NCBI GenBank assembly: GCA_023266115.1
Contig: JAHFRU010000005.1
Coordinates: 89,883-153,882 of the forward strand
Reading direction: 5' to 3'
Length of the DNA stretch: 64,000 nt
Origin: Gammaproteobacteria bacterium
GTDB taxonomy: Bacteria > Pseudomonadota > Gammaproteobacteria > VBWC01
Shown: positions 36,728 to 45,534 of the stretch, in pieces
How the letters are laid out: each line of letters begins with the position of its first letter
How positions within the stretch are numbered: the stretch's first letter is position 1
Program-made: the position numbers and the translations under genes
The notes under the pieces: generated by a model
What the model was told of the DNA's origin: nothing
The model's input: the letters and a program-made list of their open reading frames with translations, nothing else
Databases searched by the model: none

Positions 36728-36985
36728 TCAGAGTTTGCGTGGTTCCGCATCAAATATGATCGCGGTATCCGCCTGTATCACCAACCAGTCGCCGCGGGAT
36801 ATTTCAACCCAGAGCTGCCCGGGCACCCTGGCCGAATAGCCGGAATACGCCCGCACGGCATCGTCCGGGTCCGCCGACGCCGGCTCGTACGGCATGACAC
36901 CGGCAAAAAACATTCCGACGGCAAAGCGGATCTTCCGGGTGAGATACGGGCTGGTTTCCGCTTTGCAGGCGATGGCGACGGTCAT
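36728..36985 (-). CDS. Hypothetical protein
   Basis: An 85-residue frame, not recognised. It has a weakly hydrophobic middle (IRFAVGMFFAGVMPYEPASA) and a C-terminal half, YSGYSARVPGQLWVEISRGD, then WLVIQADTAIIFDAEPRKL, with a regular strand-like pattern. It converges with DUF3135. The 250 bp upstream separate it from the HDOD gene. Confidence 0.45.
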   Translation of the reverse strand: MTVAIACKAETSPYLTRKIRFAVGMFFAGVMPYEPASADPDDAVRAYSGYSARVPGQLWVEISRGDWLVIQADTAIIFDAEPRKL

Positions 36986-37236
36986 TGACGAGCGACATCC
37001 AACATTGCCCCGGCAACGGCGCTATACCGCCGATCTTCCCGCCGATCGCTTGCCGCGATTAACGGTGTTTGGCGGCCGTGTCGATAGAGGTACCGCGCCG
37101 TCCACATTGTCGTAACGATATGAAAATCAGCCAATTGATTTTCGCTACATTGTTAACCTCGAAACCGGAACGGCGTCTCATATTTTTACTGTTTCAGGTC
37201 GATATATAGTTAGAAGAGTCGCGAGGAAATCCCGGA

Positions 37237-38655
37237 ATGTCAGTTGCTGCGACAATTGTAAAGATGCTTGATAGCAGTCGGGTCACCTATGACGTGCTCG
37301 AACTGAAGCCGTTCACGTCTCCCCGCGAAGCAGCGGTTGCCGCCGGCATCGCGCCGGCGTCGCTGATGAAGGCCGTTGTGGTTCATGATGGCGCGGGATT
37401 CATCATGGCGATCATGCCAGCGAACCACGAACTCGATCTTCAGGTGTTCGGCGAACTGATCAACCGTCCGGTGGAGCACGCCTCCGAGCTGACTCTCCAG
37501 AAGAGCTTCCATGATTGCAGCCCGAAGTATCTGCCGCCGCTCGGCATGGCCTATGGCATTGCGACCGTGGTTCACAATGGCTTCTCAACGCTCGACACCG
37601 TGTATTTCCTCGGTGGTGACCGGCGTACGGTCGTACGTATCGATAGACGAAACTTTCAAAGACTTTTCAAAAAACAGGGTGGTGTGATATTCGCGGACCG
37701 GTATTCACGGCCGGTATCAGGCAAGTTGGCGGTGTCAGCGCCCGGAGCGCGCGCGCCAGCGTCGCTATCCATCAGCGACGCGCGACGCGGATCGTCGCAA
37801 CTGAATATCAAGGAGCGCATCCGTAGTCTGGGTAAATTGCCGGCGATGCCGGAGATGGCCCAGCGGATTCTGGCGCTGCGAGCCGCCAACGAACCCGAGC
37901 TCAAGAAACTTGCCGACATTGTCGAGGTCGATCCCAGCCTGGCAGCTCAGGTGATGCGCTACGCGCGTTCGCCGTTTTTCGGCTATCGCGGCGCCGTCGA
38001 TTCGGTGCGGGTGGCAATGTCACGTGTGCTCGGCTACGACATGGTGATGAATCTGGCGCTGGGCCTTGCCACAGCGCGGCCATTCCGGACGCCAAAGACC
38101 GGTCCGCTGGGTCTTGACGCGTTCTGGCGCCACGCGGTGTACAGCGCTGCCCTGGCGCAAGCGTTGAGCGGCATGGTGCCGCCTGAAATCAGGCCGCCTT
38201 CCGGAATGGCGTATCTGGCGGGGCTGTCACACAATTTTGGACATCTCCTGGTCGGGCATCTGTTCAAGGAAGAATTCGTTATGTTGAACAAACTGGTCGA
38301 GGAGCACCCCGAACGGTCTGTCACATCCATTGAATTAGCAGCACTCGGTATTGACCATACCGAAGTGGGTAGCATGCTGATGGAATACTGGAAGCTGCCG
38401 GAAGAGATCGTTGTGGCGATCAGGGAACACCATAACGAAAACTATCACGGCCCGCACGCGGTCTACGCGCAACTTGTGCTTATCGCCGACCGGATGCTGA
38501 AGCGTCACGATCTGGGTGACGCATCAAGCACTCAGCTACCGGGCGGGATACTTGGATTTCTTGAAGTCAGCGAATATCAGCTCGAGGCGGCTACCAAGCG
38601 CATCATGGAAGGGCACGAAGGACTCGAGATGATGGCACAGCAACTCGCCGCCTGA
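37237..38655 (+). CDS. YbaK-like and HDOD two-domain protein
   Basis: A 472-residue protein. Residues 1-150 resemble the YbaK/EbsC aminoacyl-tRNA deacylase domain: YDVLELKPFTSPREAAVAAG and SLMKAVVVHDGAGFIMAIMP. A linker rich in serine and alanine (about 155-185) leads to an HDOD domain (190-390), with LGKLPAMPEMAQRILALR, ADIVEVDPSLAAQVMRYAR, LAGLSHNFGHLLVGHLF and REHHNENYHGPHA. HDOD proteins act in signalling. The classical HD metal pair reads HN here, as usual for HDOD. Regulation of or by a tRNA-like ligand is speculative. Confidence 0.87.
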   Translation: MSVAATIVKMLDSSRVTYDVLELKPFTSPREAAVAAGIAPASLMKAVVVHDGAGFIMAIMPANHELDLQVFGELINRPVEHASELTLQKSFHDCSPKYLPPLGMAYGIATVVHNGFSTLDTVYFLGGDRRTVVRIDRRNFQRLFKKQGGVIFADRYSRPVSGKLAVSAPGARAPASLSISDARRGSSQLNIKERIRSLGKLPAMPEMAQRILALRAANEPELKKLADIVEVDPSLAAQVMRYARSPFFGYRGAVDSVRVAMSRVLGYDMVMNLALGLATARPFRTPKTGPLGLDAFWRHAVYSAALAQALSGMVPPEIRPPSGMAYLAGLSHNFGHLLVGHLFKEEFVMLNKLVEEHPERSVTSIELAALGIDHTEVGSMLMEYWKLPEEIVVAIREHHNENYHGPHAVYAQLVLIADRMLKRHDLGDASSTQLPGGILGFLEVSEYQLEAATKRIMEGHEGLEMMAQQLAA

Positions 38656-38678
38656 GCATACCCCGACCGTCCGGTCGA

Positions 38679-38963
38679 TTACTCGCCGATCCAGTTTTGC
38701 AACGCTTCGATGATTTTCTGCGCCTGATCCTTGCTGGAAATATTGAATTTCGACTTGGTCATATATTCGTTATTACGCTTCTGGTAGCGACGAATCGTGT
38801 ATTTTTCGGGGCCGAACTCGCCCTTGGCCCGATCCAGATCCTGATACTTGAAAATCACCGTCGCCCACGCGCCCTTGGACAGAATCACCTTGTCCAGTTC
38901 CTTGACGGTCTGCACGCCGGCATCCGTATAATTTACGGTCAGATCTTCAACACTTACGGCCAT
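38679..38963 (-). CDS. Conserved small hypothetical protein
   Basis: A 94-residue soluble protein. It starts MAVSVEDLTVNYTDAGVQTV and continues with KGAWATVIFKYQDLDRAKGE and EKYTIRRYQKRNNEYMTKSK, ending in an amphipathic helix (AQKIIEALQNWIGE). The beta-rich, basic core resembles PC4-like single-strand-binding folds in outline, but I do not recognise the family with confidence. It converges with the HDOD gene (23 bp between stops). Confidence 0.7.
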   Translation of the reverse strand: MAVSVEDLTVNYTDAGVQTVKELDKVILSKGAWATVIFKYQDLDRAKGEFGPEKYTIRRYQKRNNEYMTKSKFNISSKDQAQKIIEALQNWIGE

Positions 38964-39095
38964 CTCGTTCTCCAGGAAAAGTGGTTCATACTGGCCAGTT
39001 TCGGTTTTACCTCAGCCTGGCATAAGTCTGGCGCATCATACATGAATCCCGAACAGCCCCGTCAGTGGATGAGGAGCGATATGAGGTTCTCGCGT

Positions 39096-39689
39096 TTACA
39101 ACGACGCAGCGGGGATATTCCACGTGCCCTCGAACAGCATCTCGCGCAGCGGCTTGCGCGGCCGGCGGGTCTGATCGCGATCCGCGAACTCCGACAATCG
39201 TTCCGTCGGGTCTGCCGGATAGCCGATCGCGAGACCGGTATACACATCAAAGTCGTCAGGTACCTGATAGATTTGCCTGGCCCTGTCCGGTTCGATGCCG
39301 ATCATCTGGTGCACGCTCAGGCCGCGCGCGGTCGCTTCCAGCGACAAATTTGCGGAGGCCAGGCCGAGATCATGCAGTGCGGCGCGGTTCGGTTTGCCGT
39401 TGCGGGTGAAGCTCCGTTTGGTGACGCCCAGCGCCAGCACAGGGGCATGTTGTCCCCAGGTACGGTTGCCCTCGGTCAGGCACGAAAGCATGGTGGAAAA
39501 TGCGCCGGCATCGTTTCGCGTAGCGAGCAGAAAGCGCCATGGCTGCTCGTTAAAAGAAGACGGCGCCCAACGAGCGGCCTCGAAAATCGCATGCAAATCG
39601 TCGACGCTGACCGGCCGGCGATCAAAAGAATAGGGGCTCCAGCGCCGCGCAATCAACTCATGCACCGGATAATCGGTTTTCGCTTGCAA
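39096..39689 (-). CDS. Nitroreductase-family protein
   Basis: A flavoprotein of about 197 residues. The FMN-binding start is ARRWSPYSFDRRPVSVDDL. APSSFNEQPWRFLLATR lines the flavin site, and LHDLGLASANLSLEATARG and AIGYPADPTERL follow. The enzyme should use NAD(P)H to reduce quinones, nitro compounds or similar. The TTG at 39689 is preferred, because GGGGGG lies about 9 nt upstream; an alternative TTG at 39734 would lengthen it by 15 residues. Confidence 0.88.
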   Translation of the reverse strand: MQAKTDYPVHELIARRWSPYSFDRRPVSVDDLHAIFEAARWAPSSFNEQPWRFLLATRNDAGAFSTMLSCLTEGNRTWGQHAPVLALGVTKRSFTRNGKPNRAALHDLGLASANLSLEATARGLSVHQMIGIEPDRARQIYQVPDDFDVYTGLAIGYPADPTERLSEFADRDQTRRPRKPLREMLFEGTWNIPAASL

Positions 39690-39776
39690 GATTGGTATTC
39701 CCCCCTTTTTTGAATTGCGCTTTACGAAAAACAAAGGCAGCCGCAGCTGCCTTTACGCGGTTTTGTCCGTAGACCT

Positions 39777-40469
39777 TCATCCGCATTTTGACTCGCCGCA
39801 ATTGAGGCATGTCAGGCAGTTATCCATGATGATCATTGCCTTGGTCATGCACTTGCCGCATAGCTGTGAGCCTTCTGGGAAACCACCGTTGTTGCCGGCA
39901 TTCGCTCGTATTGCCTCGAACTGCGCGCGCTTTTCGTCGATGAGCTGTTGCTGGCCCTCGCTCAGCGCCTCGTCCTTGATCAGACCGATGACGCGCAGGT
40001 GATGCTCGATCACGTCGCCGATCTCGGCGACCAGTGACGGCATGAATTTACCACCCTTCTTGAAATAACCGCCGCGCGGATCGAACACCGAGCGCAGTTC
40101 CTCGACCAGGAAGGTGACGTCACCGCCCTTGCGGAACACCGCTGAGACAATCCGTGTCAGCGCGACGATCCACTGAAAGTGGTCCATGTTCTTGGAGTTG
40201 ATGAAAATTTCAAACGGCCGCCGCAGCTCGTGTTCGGTGCCTGGATTGAGCACCATGTCGTTGATGGTGACATACAGCGAATGTTCGGACAGCGGCGTTT
40301 TAAGCTTGTAGGTCGAGCCGAGCAGCGTATCAGGCCGCTCTACCTTCTCGTGCATTTGAATAACGTTGGATTCCGCCTTGGCCGGCACCACGAGCTGCGC
40401 GGTTTCAGCCGGCTCCGCCGGTTTTGTTACGCTGTATTTGGCGATCTTTTTATCTATTTTGATAGTCAT
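39777..40469 (-). CDS. nrdJb: Class II ribonucleotide reductase, NrdJb subunit
   Basis: A 230-residue protein matching the separate C-terminal part of split, B12-dependent reductases as in Pseudomonas. The body contains RPFEIFINSKNMDHFQWIVA and FDPRGGYFKKGGKFMPSLVA. The end is a cysteine cluster (LCGKCMTKAMIIMDNCLTCL and NCGESKCG) that re-reduces the active site or binds zinc. The ATG at 40469 follows AAGGGA at 8 nt. It lies 57 bp after nrdJa. Confidence 0.9.
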   Translation of the reverse strand: MTIKIDKKIAKYSVTKPAEPAETAQLVVPAKAESNVIQMHEKVERPDTLLGSTYKLKTPLSEHSLYVTINDMVLNPGTEHELRRPFEIFINSKNMDHFQWIVALTRIVSAVFRKGGDVTFLVEELRSVFDPRGGYFKKGGKFMPSLVAEIGDVIEHHLRVIGLIKDEALSEGQQQLIDEKRAQFEAIRANAGNNGGFPEGSQLCGKCMTKAMIIMDNCLTCLNCGESKCG

Positions 40470-40526
40470 GAACACGTTCCCTTCAGGCTGCTGTCTCGTT
40501 AGACGTTAATCTGCGCATTCTTGCCG

Positions 40527-42680
40527 CTAGAACTTGCCGTAATAGCCTTCCTTGAGCGCATCGTAGAGATTCGCCGCCGAGTGTGTTTCCCCGTCATATT
40601 CGATTTCCTCGTTGCCGCGAGCCTCGACTACCGTGCCGTCCTCGAGCGTAAACTGGTAAACCGTGTTCTCCAGGTCGGCCTCCTTGACGAGCACGCCCTG
40701 GAACGCCTCCGGATTGAAACGAAACGTCGTGCATCCCTTCAGGCCTTCTTCATAGGCATACATGTAAATGCCTTTGAAATCCTCGTAGGGATAATGGGTG
40801 GGTACATTGGCGGTCTTCGATATCGATGAATCGATCCACTTTTGCGCCGCCGCCTGTATATCGACATGTGCCTTGGGCGTGATGTCGTCGGCGGTGATGA
40901 AGTAGTCCGGCAGCAGCTCACCGTCCTTCTCCGAGCCTGGTATCGCGTTCGGATTGATCTGGCGACGGTAGGCGAGCAGTTCGTACGAATAGACAGCGAC
41001 CTTTTCCTTGGTCTTGCGACCCTCGCGGATCACGTTGCGGAAGTAATGATGCGCAAAGCTTGGTTCGATGCCGTTACTGGCGTTGTTGGCGAGTGACAGC
41101 GATATCGTGCCGGTCGGCGCGATCGAGCTGTGATGCGTGAAGCGTGCGCCGACCTCGGCCAGCTCCGCGACCAGCTCCGGTTCGACGTCGGCGATCCGCT
41201 GCATGTAGCGACTGTATCTCGCGTGCAGTACCTTGCCCGGTATCCGGTCGCCGATCTTCCAGCCGTCACGTTCCATCTCCGGACGTTTACGCAGCATCGC
41301 CGCTGTCACCTCGAATTCCTTCAGCAGTGTCGGCGCGGGACCTTTCTCGCGGGCCAGATCAAGCGCCGCCTTCCAGCCGGTGACGGCGAGTTCGCGTGTC
41401 ACGCTGTCGGTAAATTCCAGCGACGGTGGTGAACCATACTTCATGCCGAGCATGGTCAGCGTCGAGCCGAGGCCAAGGTATCCCATCCCGTGGCGCCGCT
41501 TGCCGAGGATCTCCTCGCGCTGCCGTTCAAGCGGCAGACCGTTGATCTCGACCACATTGTCGAGCATGCGTGTGAAAGTGGCGACGACCCGGCGGTACTC
41601 GTCCCAGTCGAACCAGGCGTGTTCGGTAAACGGATCGCGCACGAACTTGGTCAGGTTCACCGAGCCGAGCAGGCACGAACCGTACTCCGGCAGCGGCTGT
41701 TCGCCGCACGGGTTGGTGGCGCGTATCGTCTCGTTGAACCAGTTGTTGTTCATCTCGTTGACCTTGTCGATCAGGATGAAACCCGGTTCGGCGTAGTCAT
41801 AGGTTGACGACATGATCACGTCCCACAGGCGTCGCGCGCGTATGGTTTTGTAGACCTTGCAGGCCACCAGACCGGCTTCGTTGGACACATAACGAACCGT
41901 GACCGGCCACTCGCGCCAGATCACCTGCTCTGGGTTGTCAACATCCAGCTGCTCTTCGGCGACTTCGTCCGCCGTGATCGGAAACACCAGTTTCCATGGC
42001 GCGTCGTTACGGACCGCCTCCATGAAGTCCCTGGTCACCAGCAGCGACAGGTTGAACTGCCGCAGCCGGCCGTGTTCGCGCTTGGCCTTGATGAAGTCGA
42101 GCACGTCGGGGTGCTGCACATCGAACGTCGCCATCTGGGCGCCGCGCCGGCCGCCGGCCGACATGATCGTGAAGCACATCTTGTCGTAGATATCCATGAA
42201 CGACAGCGGCCCGGAGGTATGCGCGCCGGCACCGGATACATAGGCACCTTTCGGGCGCAGCGTCGAGAACTCATAGCCGATGCCGCAGCCGGCCTTCAGC
42301 GTCAGGCCGGCCTCTCTGACCTTGGTCAGAATGCCGTCCATCGAGTCCTCGACTGTACCGGAGACGGTGCAATTGATCGTCGACGTCGCCGGTTTGTGTT
42401 CCCAGGCGCCGGCATTGGAAATGATGCGCCCGGCCGGAATCGCGCCGTGGCGCAACGCCCAGAGGAATTCTTCGTGCCAGAGTTCACGTTTGTCTTCGGC
42501 TTCGACATCGGCGAGCGCCCTGGCGACGCGCTTGAAGGTATCGTCCAGGGTATCGTCGATGGCCGCGCCGTTTTTGCTCTTGAGACGATACTTCTTGTCC
42601 CAGATATCCAGCGAGGCTTCCTGAAATGGTGTGTCTTGTTGGCCGCTTTTCACTACCTTCAACTGCGTAGTTTTTTTCAT
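40527..42680 (-). CDS. nrdJa: Class II (adenosylcobalamin-dependent) ribonucleotide reductase, NrdJa
   Basis: A 717-residue catalytic subunit that makes deoxyribonucleotides without oxygen-dependent radicals. The substrate-binding cysteine is in TSTINCTVSGTVEDSMDGI, and the radical-site motif is NPCGEQPLPEYGSCLLGSVN. GCGIGYEFSTLRPKGA, AGGRRGAQMATFDVQHPD and HHSSIAPTGTISL are also present. With NrdJb it reconstitutes the full enzyme. ATG 42680 has GGAAGGG upstream. An NrdR-like box at 42759-42774, 79 bp before the start, suggests repression by NrdR. Confidence 0.95.
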   Translation of the reverse strand: MKKTTQLKVVKSGQQDTPFQEASLDIWDKKYRLKSKNGAAIDDTLDDTFKRVARALADVEAEDKRELWHEEFLWALRHGAIPAGRIISNAGAWEHKPATSTINCTVSGTVEDSMDGILTKVREAGLTLKAGCGIGYEFSTLRPKGAYVSGAGAHTSGPLSFMDIYDKMCFTIMSAGGRRGAQMATFDVQHPDVLDFIKAKREHGRLRQFNLSLLVTRDFMEAVRNDAPWKLVFPITADEVAEEQLDVDNPEQVIWREWPVTVRYVSNEAGLVACKVYKTIRARRLWDVIMSSTYDYAEPGFILIDKVNEMNNNWFNETIRATNPCGEQPLPEYGSCLLGSVNLTKFVRDPFTEHAWFDWDEYRRVVATFTRMLDNVVEINGLPLERQREEILGKRRHGMGYLGLGSTLTMLGMKYGSPPSLEFTDSVTRELAVTGWKAALDLAREKGPAPTLLKEFEVTAAMLRKRPEMERDGWKIGDRIPGKVLHARYSRYMQRIADVEPELVAELAEVGARFTHHSSIAPTGTISLSLANNASNGIEPSFAHHYFRNVIREGRKTKEKVAVYSYELLAYRRQINPNAIPGSEKDGELLPDYFITADDITPKAHVDIQAAAQKWIDSSISKTANVPTHYPYEDFKGIYMYAYEEGLKGCTTFRFNPEAFQGVLVKEADLENTVYQFTLEDGTVVEARGNEEIEYDGETHSAANLYDALKEGYYGKF

Positions 42681-42758
42681 GATTGACTTGTCCCTTCCTT
42701 GCTTACTGCGGGTTATTATTATAGTCCTGCACGATCACGTTGACCTTCACAGGCCCGG

Positions 42759-42774
42759 ACACAATATATTGTGA
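42759..42774. promoter_or_regulatory. NrdR box upstream of nrdJa
   Basis: ACACAATATATTGTGA matches the NrdR consensus ACACWATATATWGTGT at 15 of 16 positions. It lies 79-94 bp upstream of the nrdJa start, in a position to repress it. NrdR boxes usually come as pairs about 30 bp apart; no second box is seen at that distance. Confidence 0.8.
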
Positions 42775-42935
42775 AGAACGAGCAGAGTATGATGATCGAT
42801 CTATCCTGTCAAACACTTTTACGCACGATGCCCGGTGAATATTTATTCTATATAAAACATAACATTAATTGATGAGTTCCGTATTGACGCAGGATTATCG
42901 CGCTGTCCTCCACGAGAAACCTGTCGTTGGCCATA

Positions 42936-42951
42936 CCACAACATATTGTGG
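42936..42951. promoter_or_regulatory. Second NrdR-like box, nearer hsp20
   Basis: CCACAACATATTGTGG matches the NrdR consensus at 13 of 16 positions and has perfect outer arms CCACAA/TTGTGG. It is 108 bp before hsp20 and its centre is 177 bp from that of the first box. Together they mark the nrdJa-hsp20 intergenic region of 379 bp, whose middle (about 42840-42880) is strikingly AT-rich. Confidence 0.6.
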
Positions 42952-43059
42952 TAGCAGATTTTCAAAAAATGTCGCCTCGTCGGTGCGGATTCCTTGAAAA
43001 GTCATACGCCCGCGCCCATATACCGAGCAACTGCAACGTTATCTCAGGAGACCAGAATC

Positions 43060-43494
43060 ATGAACTATAGCCACCATCGATCACCGTTTGACGAACTGCG
43101 CCACGAGATCACCAGCACATTCGGGTTCAACGGCCGCCATGGTCGCCGAACCGCGGCTGCCGCAGTGTCCGGCTGGGCGCCGCCGGTGGATATCAAGGAA
43201 GAGGCGGACCGGTTTGTCATTTATGCCGATCTGCCGGGATTCGATCCCCAGCACATCGATATCACGTTCGATACGGGCGTGTTGATCGTTAAAGGCGAGC
43301 GCGCCGCGCCTGTCCGCGAGGAACTGGAAAAGTACTCCCATCTGGAACGCCCGAAGCAATCCTTCGAACGCCGTTTCCGGTTGCCGGATACCGCCAATCC
43401 CGACGCGATCACCGCGCGCGGTGAGTACGGAGTTCTGGAGGTTGTGATCGGCAAAAAACCGGTGGACGCCGCCCGCAAGATTGCCATTAAATAA
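43060..43494 (+). CDS. Hsp20/alpha-crystallin small heat-shock protein
   Basis: A 144-residue chaperone. A variable N-terminal arm (residues 1-40) is followed by the alpha-crystallin domain (about 42-135): WAPPVDIKEEADRFVIYADL, GVLIVKGER, ERRFRLPDTANPDAITARGE and YGVLEVVIGKK. The ATG at 43060 has AGGAG 9 nt upstream, and upstream in-frame codons are not family-like. It is divergent from nrdJa and ends in a strong terminator, so it is a single-gene unit. Confidence 0.94.
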   Translation: MNYSHHRSPFDELRHEITSTFGFNGRHGRRTAAAAVSGWAPPVDIKEEADRFVIYADLPGFDPQHIDITFDTGVLIVKGERAAPVREELEKYSHLERPKQSFERRFRLPDTANPDAITARGEYGVLEVVIGKKPVDAARKIAIK

Positions 43495-43509
43495 CCTGAC
43501 TAGGCGGAC

Positions 43510-43547
43510 AGCCAGGCGGCCAGTTGGCCGCCTGGCTCTTTTGTTTT
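43510..43547 (+). terminator. Rho-independent terminator of hsp20
   Basis: Perfect 12-bp arms AGCCAGGCGGCC (43510-43521) and GGCCGCCTGGCT (43526-43537) enclose AGTT. CTTTTGTTTT follows immediately. It lies 16 bp after the hsp20 stop. Confidence 0.9.
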
Positions 43548-43629
43548 GCCGGGCAGCATACCCCATACACCAGTGTCCGCGGTGGTTCCGGAGTTGTTAC
43601 ACTACGCCGTCAAACCGGAGGTCAGGTAA

Positions 43630-44130
43630 GTGAAAAACATCGAACACGCGCTGGAGAGATTAATGTTTGGCAGCCGCTGGCTGCTGGCGCCGTTCTATCT
43701 CGGCCTGGTGTTCTGCATTGTGCTGTTGCTGGTCAAGTTCTCGAAAGAAGTAGCCGCGCTGGTACCGGTGGTGTTCACCGGCGAGGGCAGCCAGGTGATC
43801 ATCGGGATTCTCTCGTTGATCGATATCACGCTGGTAGCGAACCTGCTCATTATCATTATCTTCGCCGGTTACGAAAATTTCGTTTCGAAAATCCACACCG
43901 GTAATCATGAAGACCGTCCGGACTGGATGGGTCACGTGAATTTTTCCGATCTCAAAATGAAAGTGATCGGGTCCATCGTGGCGATATCCGCTATCGAACT
44001 GCTCAAATCATTCGTCAATGTTCATGAATTGTCGAATGAACAGCTGGGCTGGAAGGTGGGGATCCATCTGACGTTTATCGTTTCCGGTGTGATGTTTGCC
44101 TTGATGGATTGGCTGACCAGCAAAGAATAA
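43630..44130 (+). CDS. yqhA: YqhA-like (UPF0114) membrane protein
   Basis: A 166-residue inner-membrane protein with four hydrophobic segments: LLAPFYLGLVFCIVLLLVKF, LSLIDITLVANLLIIIIFAG, a segment around IVAISAIELLKSF, and HLTFIVSGVMFALMDWL. The UPF0114 signature is ENFVSKIHTGNHEDRPDW. The start is GTG 43630, with CGGAGGTCAG upstream. The function is unknown. Confidence 0.9.
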   Translation: MKNIEHALERLMFGSRWLLAPFYLGLVFCIVLLLVKFSKEVAALVPVVFTGEGSQVIIGILSLIDITLVANLLIIIIFAGYENFVSKIHTGNHEDRPDWMGHVNFSDLKMKVIGSIVAISAIELLKSFVNVHELSNEQLGWKVGIHLTFIVSGVMFALMDWLTSKE

Positions 44131-44232
44131 TCCCGGGTTCCGGAGTAACGAAACCGCGCTCGATCCGGCGCCGGAACGACAGCTATTCTTGCCGGCAAGC
44201 GCCGGCGTACTGCGAGCAGGAGCGATACGGCC

Positions 44233-45450
44233 GTGGCTGCTCATGCATTTTTTCTGAACCTGCTGATCATCCTGCTCACGGCGCGTGCGTTCGCCGAGCT
44301 TGCCGTCCGCATGAAAACGCCGGCGGTGATCGGCGAACTGCTCGCAGGTGTCGTGCTCGGACCGAGCCTGCTCGGCTGGATCACCCCCGGCGAAGTGATC
44401 AAGCTGCTTGCCGAGATAGGCATCATCCTGTTGCTGTTTGAGGTCGGGCTGGACACCGACGTCAGGCGGCTGATGCATACCGGCACGAAGTCCTTCGTCG
44501 TCGCCGTCCTCGGCTTTGGTCTGCCGCTGGTGCTGGGCTTTTCGCTCGGCTACTGGATGCTCGATTTACCGTTGCTGGTATCCCTCTTTATTGGCGGTAC
44601 GCTGACCGCCACCAGTATCGGGATAACGGTACGGGTGCTGACCGATCTGAAGCGCCAGCACGCGCTTGAAAGCCAGGTCGTGCTCGGCGCAGCGGTGATC
44701 GACGATGTCCTGGGGGTGATCCTGCTCGCGACGCTCTACGAATTTTCCGTCAGCGGCGGCGTCAGCCTTGCCAATATCGGCAAGGTACTGACCTTTGTCG
44801 GCGCGTTTTTCGTACTCGCGCCAGTGGCCGCGAAACTGATGTCCGTGGTCATCCAGCGGTTTGACGCGACGAGCGACATCCCCGGGCTGATACCGACCAC
44901 TCTGGTGTCTATGGTGCTGTTCTTTGCCTGGGCGGCCCATGCGATCGGCGCGCCGGAGTTGCTCGGCGGCTTTGCCGCGGGACTGGCGCTGTCGCGCCGC
45001 TTTTTCCTGCCGTTTGGCATCGCCCTGCACAACGACGAGCGTTTTGCCCAGCGCGTCGAGGAACAGATGAAGCCGATTATTCATTTGTTCACCCCGATCT
45101 TTTTTGTGGTGGTCGGTCTGTCGCTGCATCTGCGCGATATCGACTGGGGGTCGCCGTTTATCTGGGGATTCTCGGCCACCATGTTTCTGGTGGCGATCGG
45201 CGGCAAGCTGATCGGCGCATTCGTCATCCGCGAACCGTGGCCGATACGCGTGGCCATCGGTGTCGCGATGATTCCACGCGGTGAAGTAGGCCTCGTGTTC
45301 GCCGAGTTGGGCCGCGCCAGCGGCATATTCAATAACGAGATCTATGCCGGGATGATCATCGTCATAGCACTGACAACGCTCGTGCCGCCATTCGTGTTGA
45401 AGTGGATATACGGCCGCTATGGCCAGCGTTTTGAGGCGATCTCGCCCTGA
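44233..45450 (+). CDS. Cation:proton antiporter (CPA2/Kef-type)
   Basis: A 405-residue transporter with about 12 membrane helices. The family features are TPAVIGELLAGVVLGPSLLG, the paired aspartates in GAAVIDDVLGVILL that carry the proton or cation, ELLGGFAAGLALSRRFF, and MIPRGEVGLVFAELGRASG. There is no C-terminal RCK/TrkA domain, so it resembles Na+/H+ NapA-type members rather than full KefB/C. The GTG at 44233 opens the frame. It converges on sat; a perfect hairpin lies between. Confidence 0.9.
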   Translation: MAAHAFFLNLLIILLTARAFAELAVRMKTPAVIGELLAGVVLGPSLLGWITPGEVIKLLAEIGIILLLFEVGLDTDVRRLMHTGTKSFVVAVLGFGLPLVLGFSLGYWMLDLPLLVSLFIGGTLTATSIGITVRVLTDLKRQHALESQVVLGAAVIDDVLGVILLATLYEFSVSGGVSLANIGKVLTFVGAFFVLAPVAAKLMSVVIQRFDATSDIPGLIPTTLVSMVLFFAWAAHAIGAPELLGGFAAGLALSRRFFLPFGIALHNDERFAQRVEEQMKPIIHLFTPIFFVVVGLSLHLRDIDWGSPFIWGFSATMFLVAIGGKLIGAFVIREPWPIRVAIGVAMIPRGEVGLVFAELGRASGIFNNEIYAGMIIVIALTTLVPPFVLKWIYGRYGQRFEAISP

Positions 45451-45485
45451 TACAGGCGGCACGGTCTGCACGCCCGTGAACCCGG

Positions 45486-45524
45486 ACCAGCGACAAGAGC
45501 GGCCAGGCCGCTCTTGTCGCTGGT
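45486..45524. terminator. Hairpin between the antiporter and sat genes
   Basis: 19-bp perfect arms (45486-45504 and 45506-45524) share a single central A, so the real loop will be shorter than the full stem allows. There is no T-run on either side. Its position between convergent genes supports a bidirectional transcription stop. Confidence 0.7.
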
Positions 45525-45534
45525 ATCGGCGGGA

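Noticed and set aside
44566..45471. 301-codon minus-strand frame antisense to the antiporter
   Set aside because: Highly charged composition mirrors the membrane helices on the other strand; not a gene.
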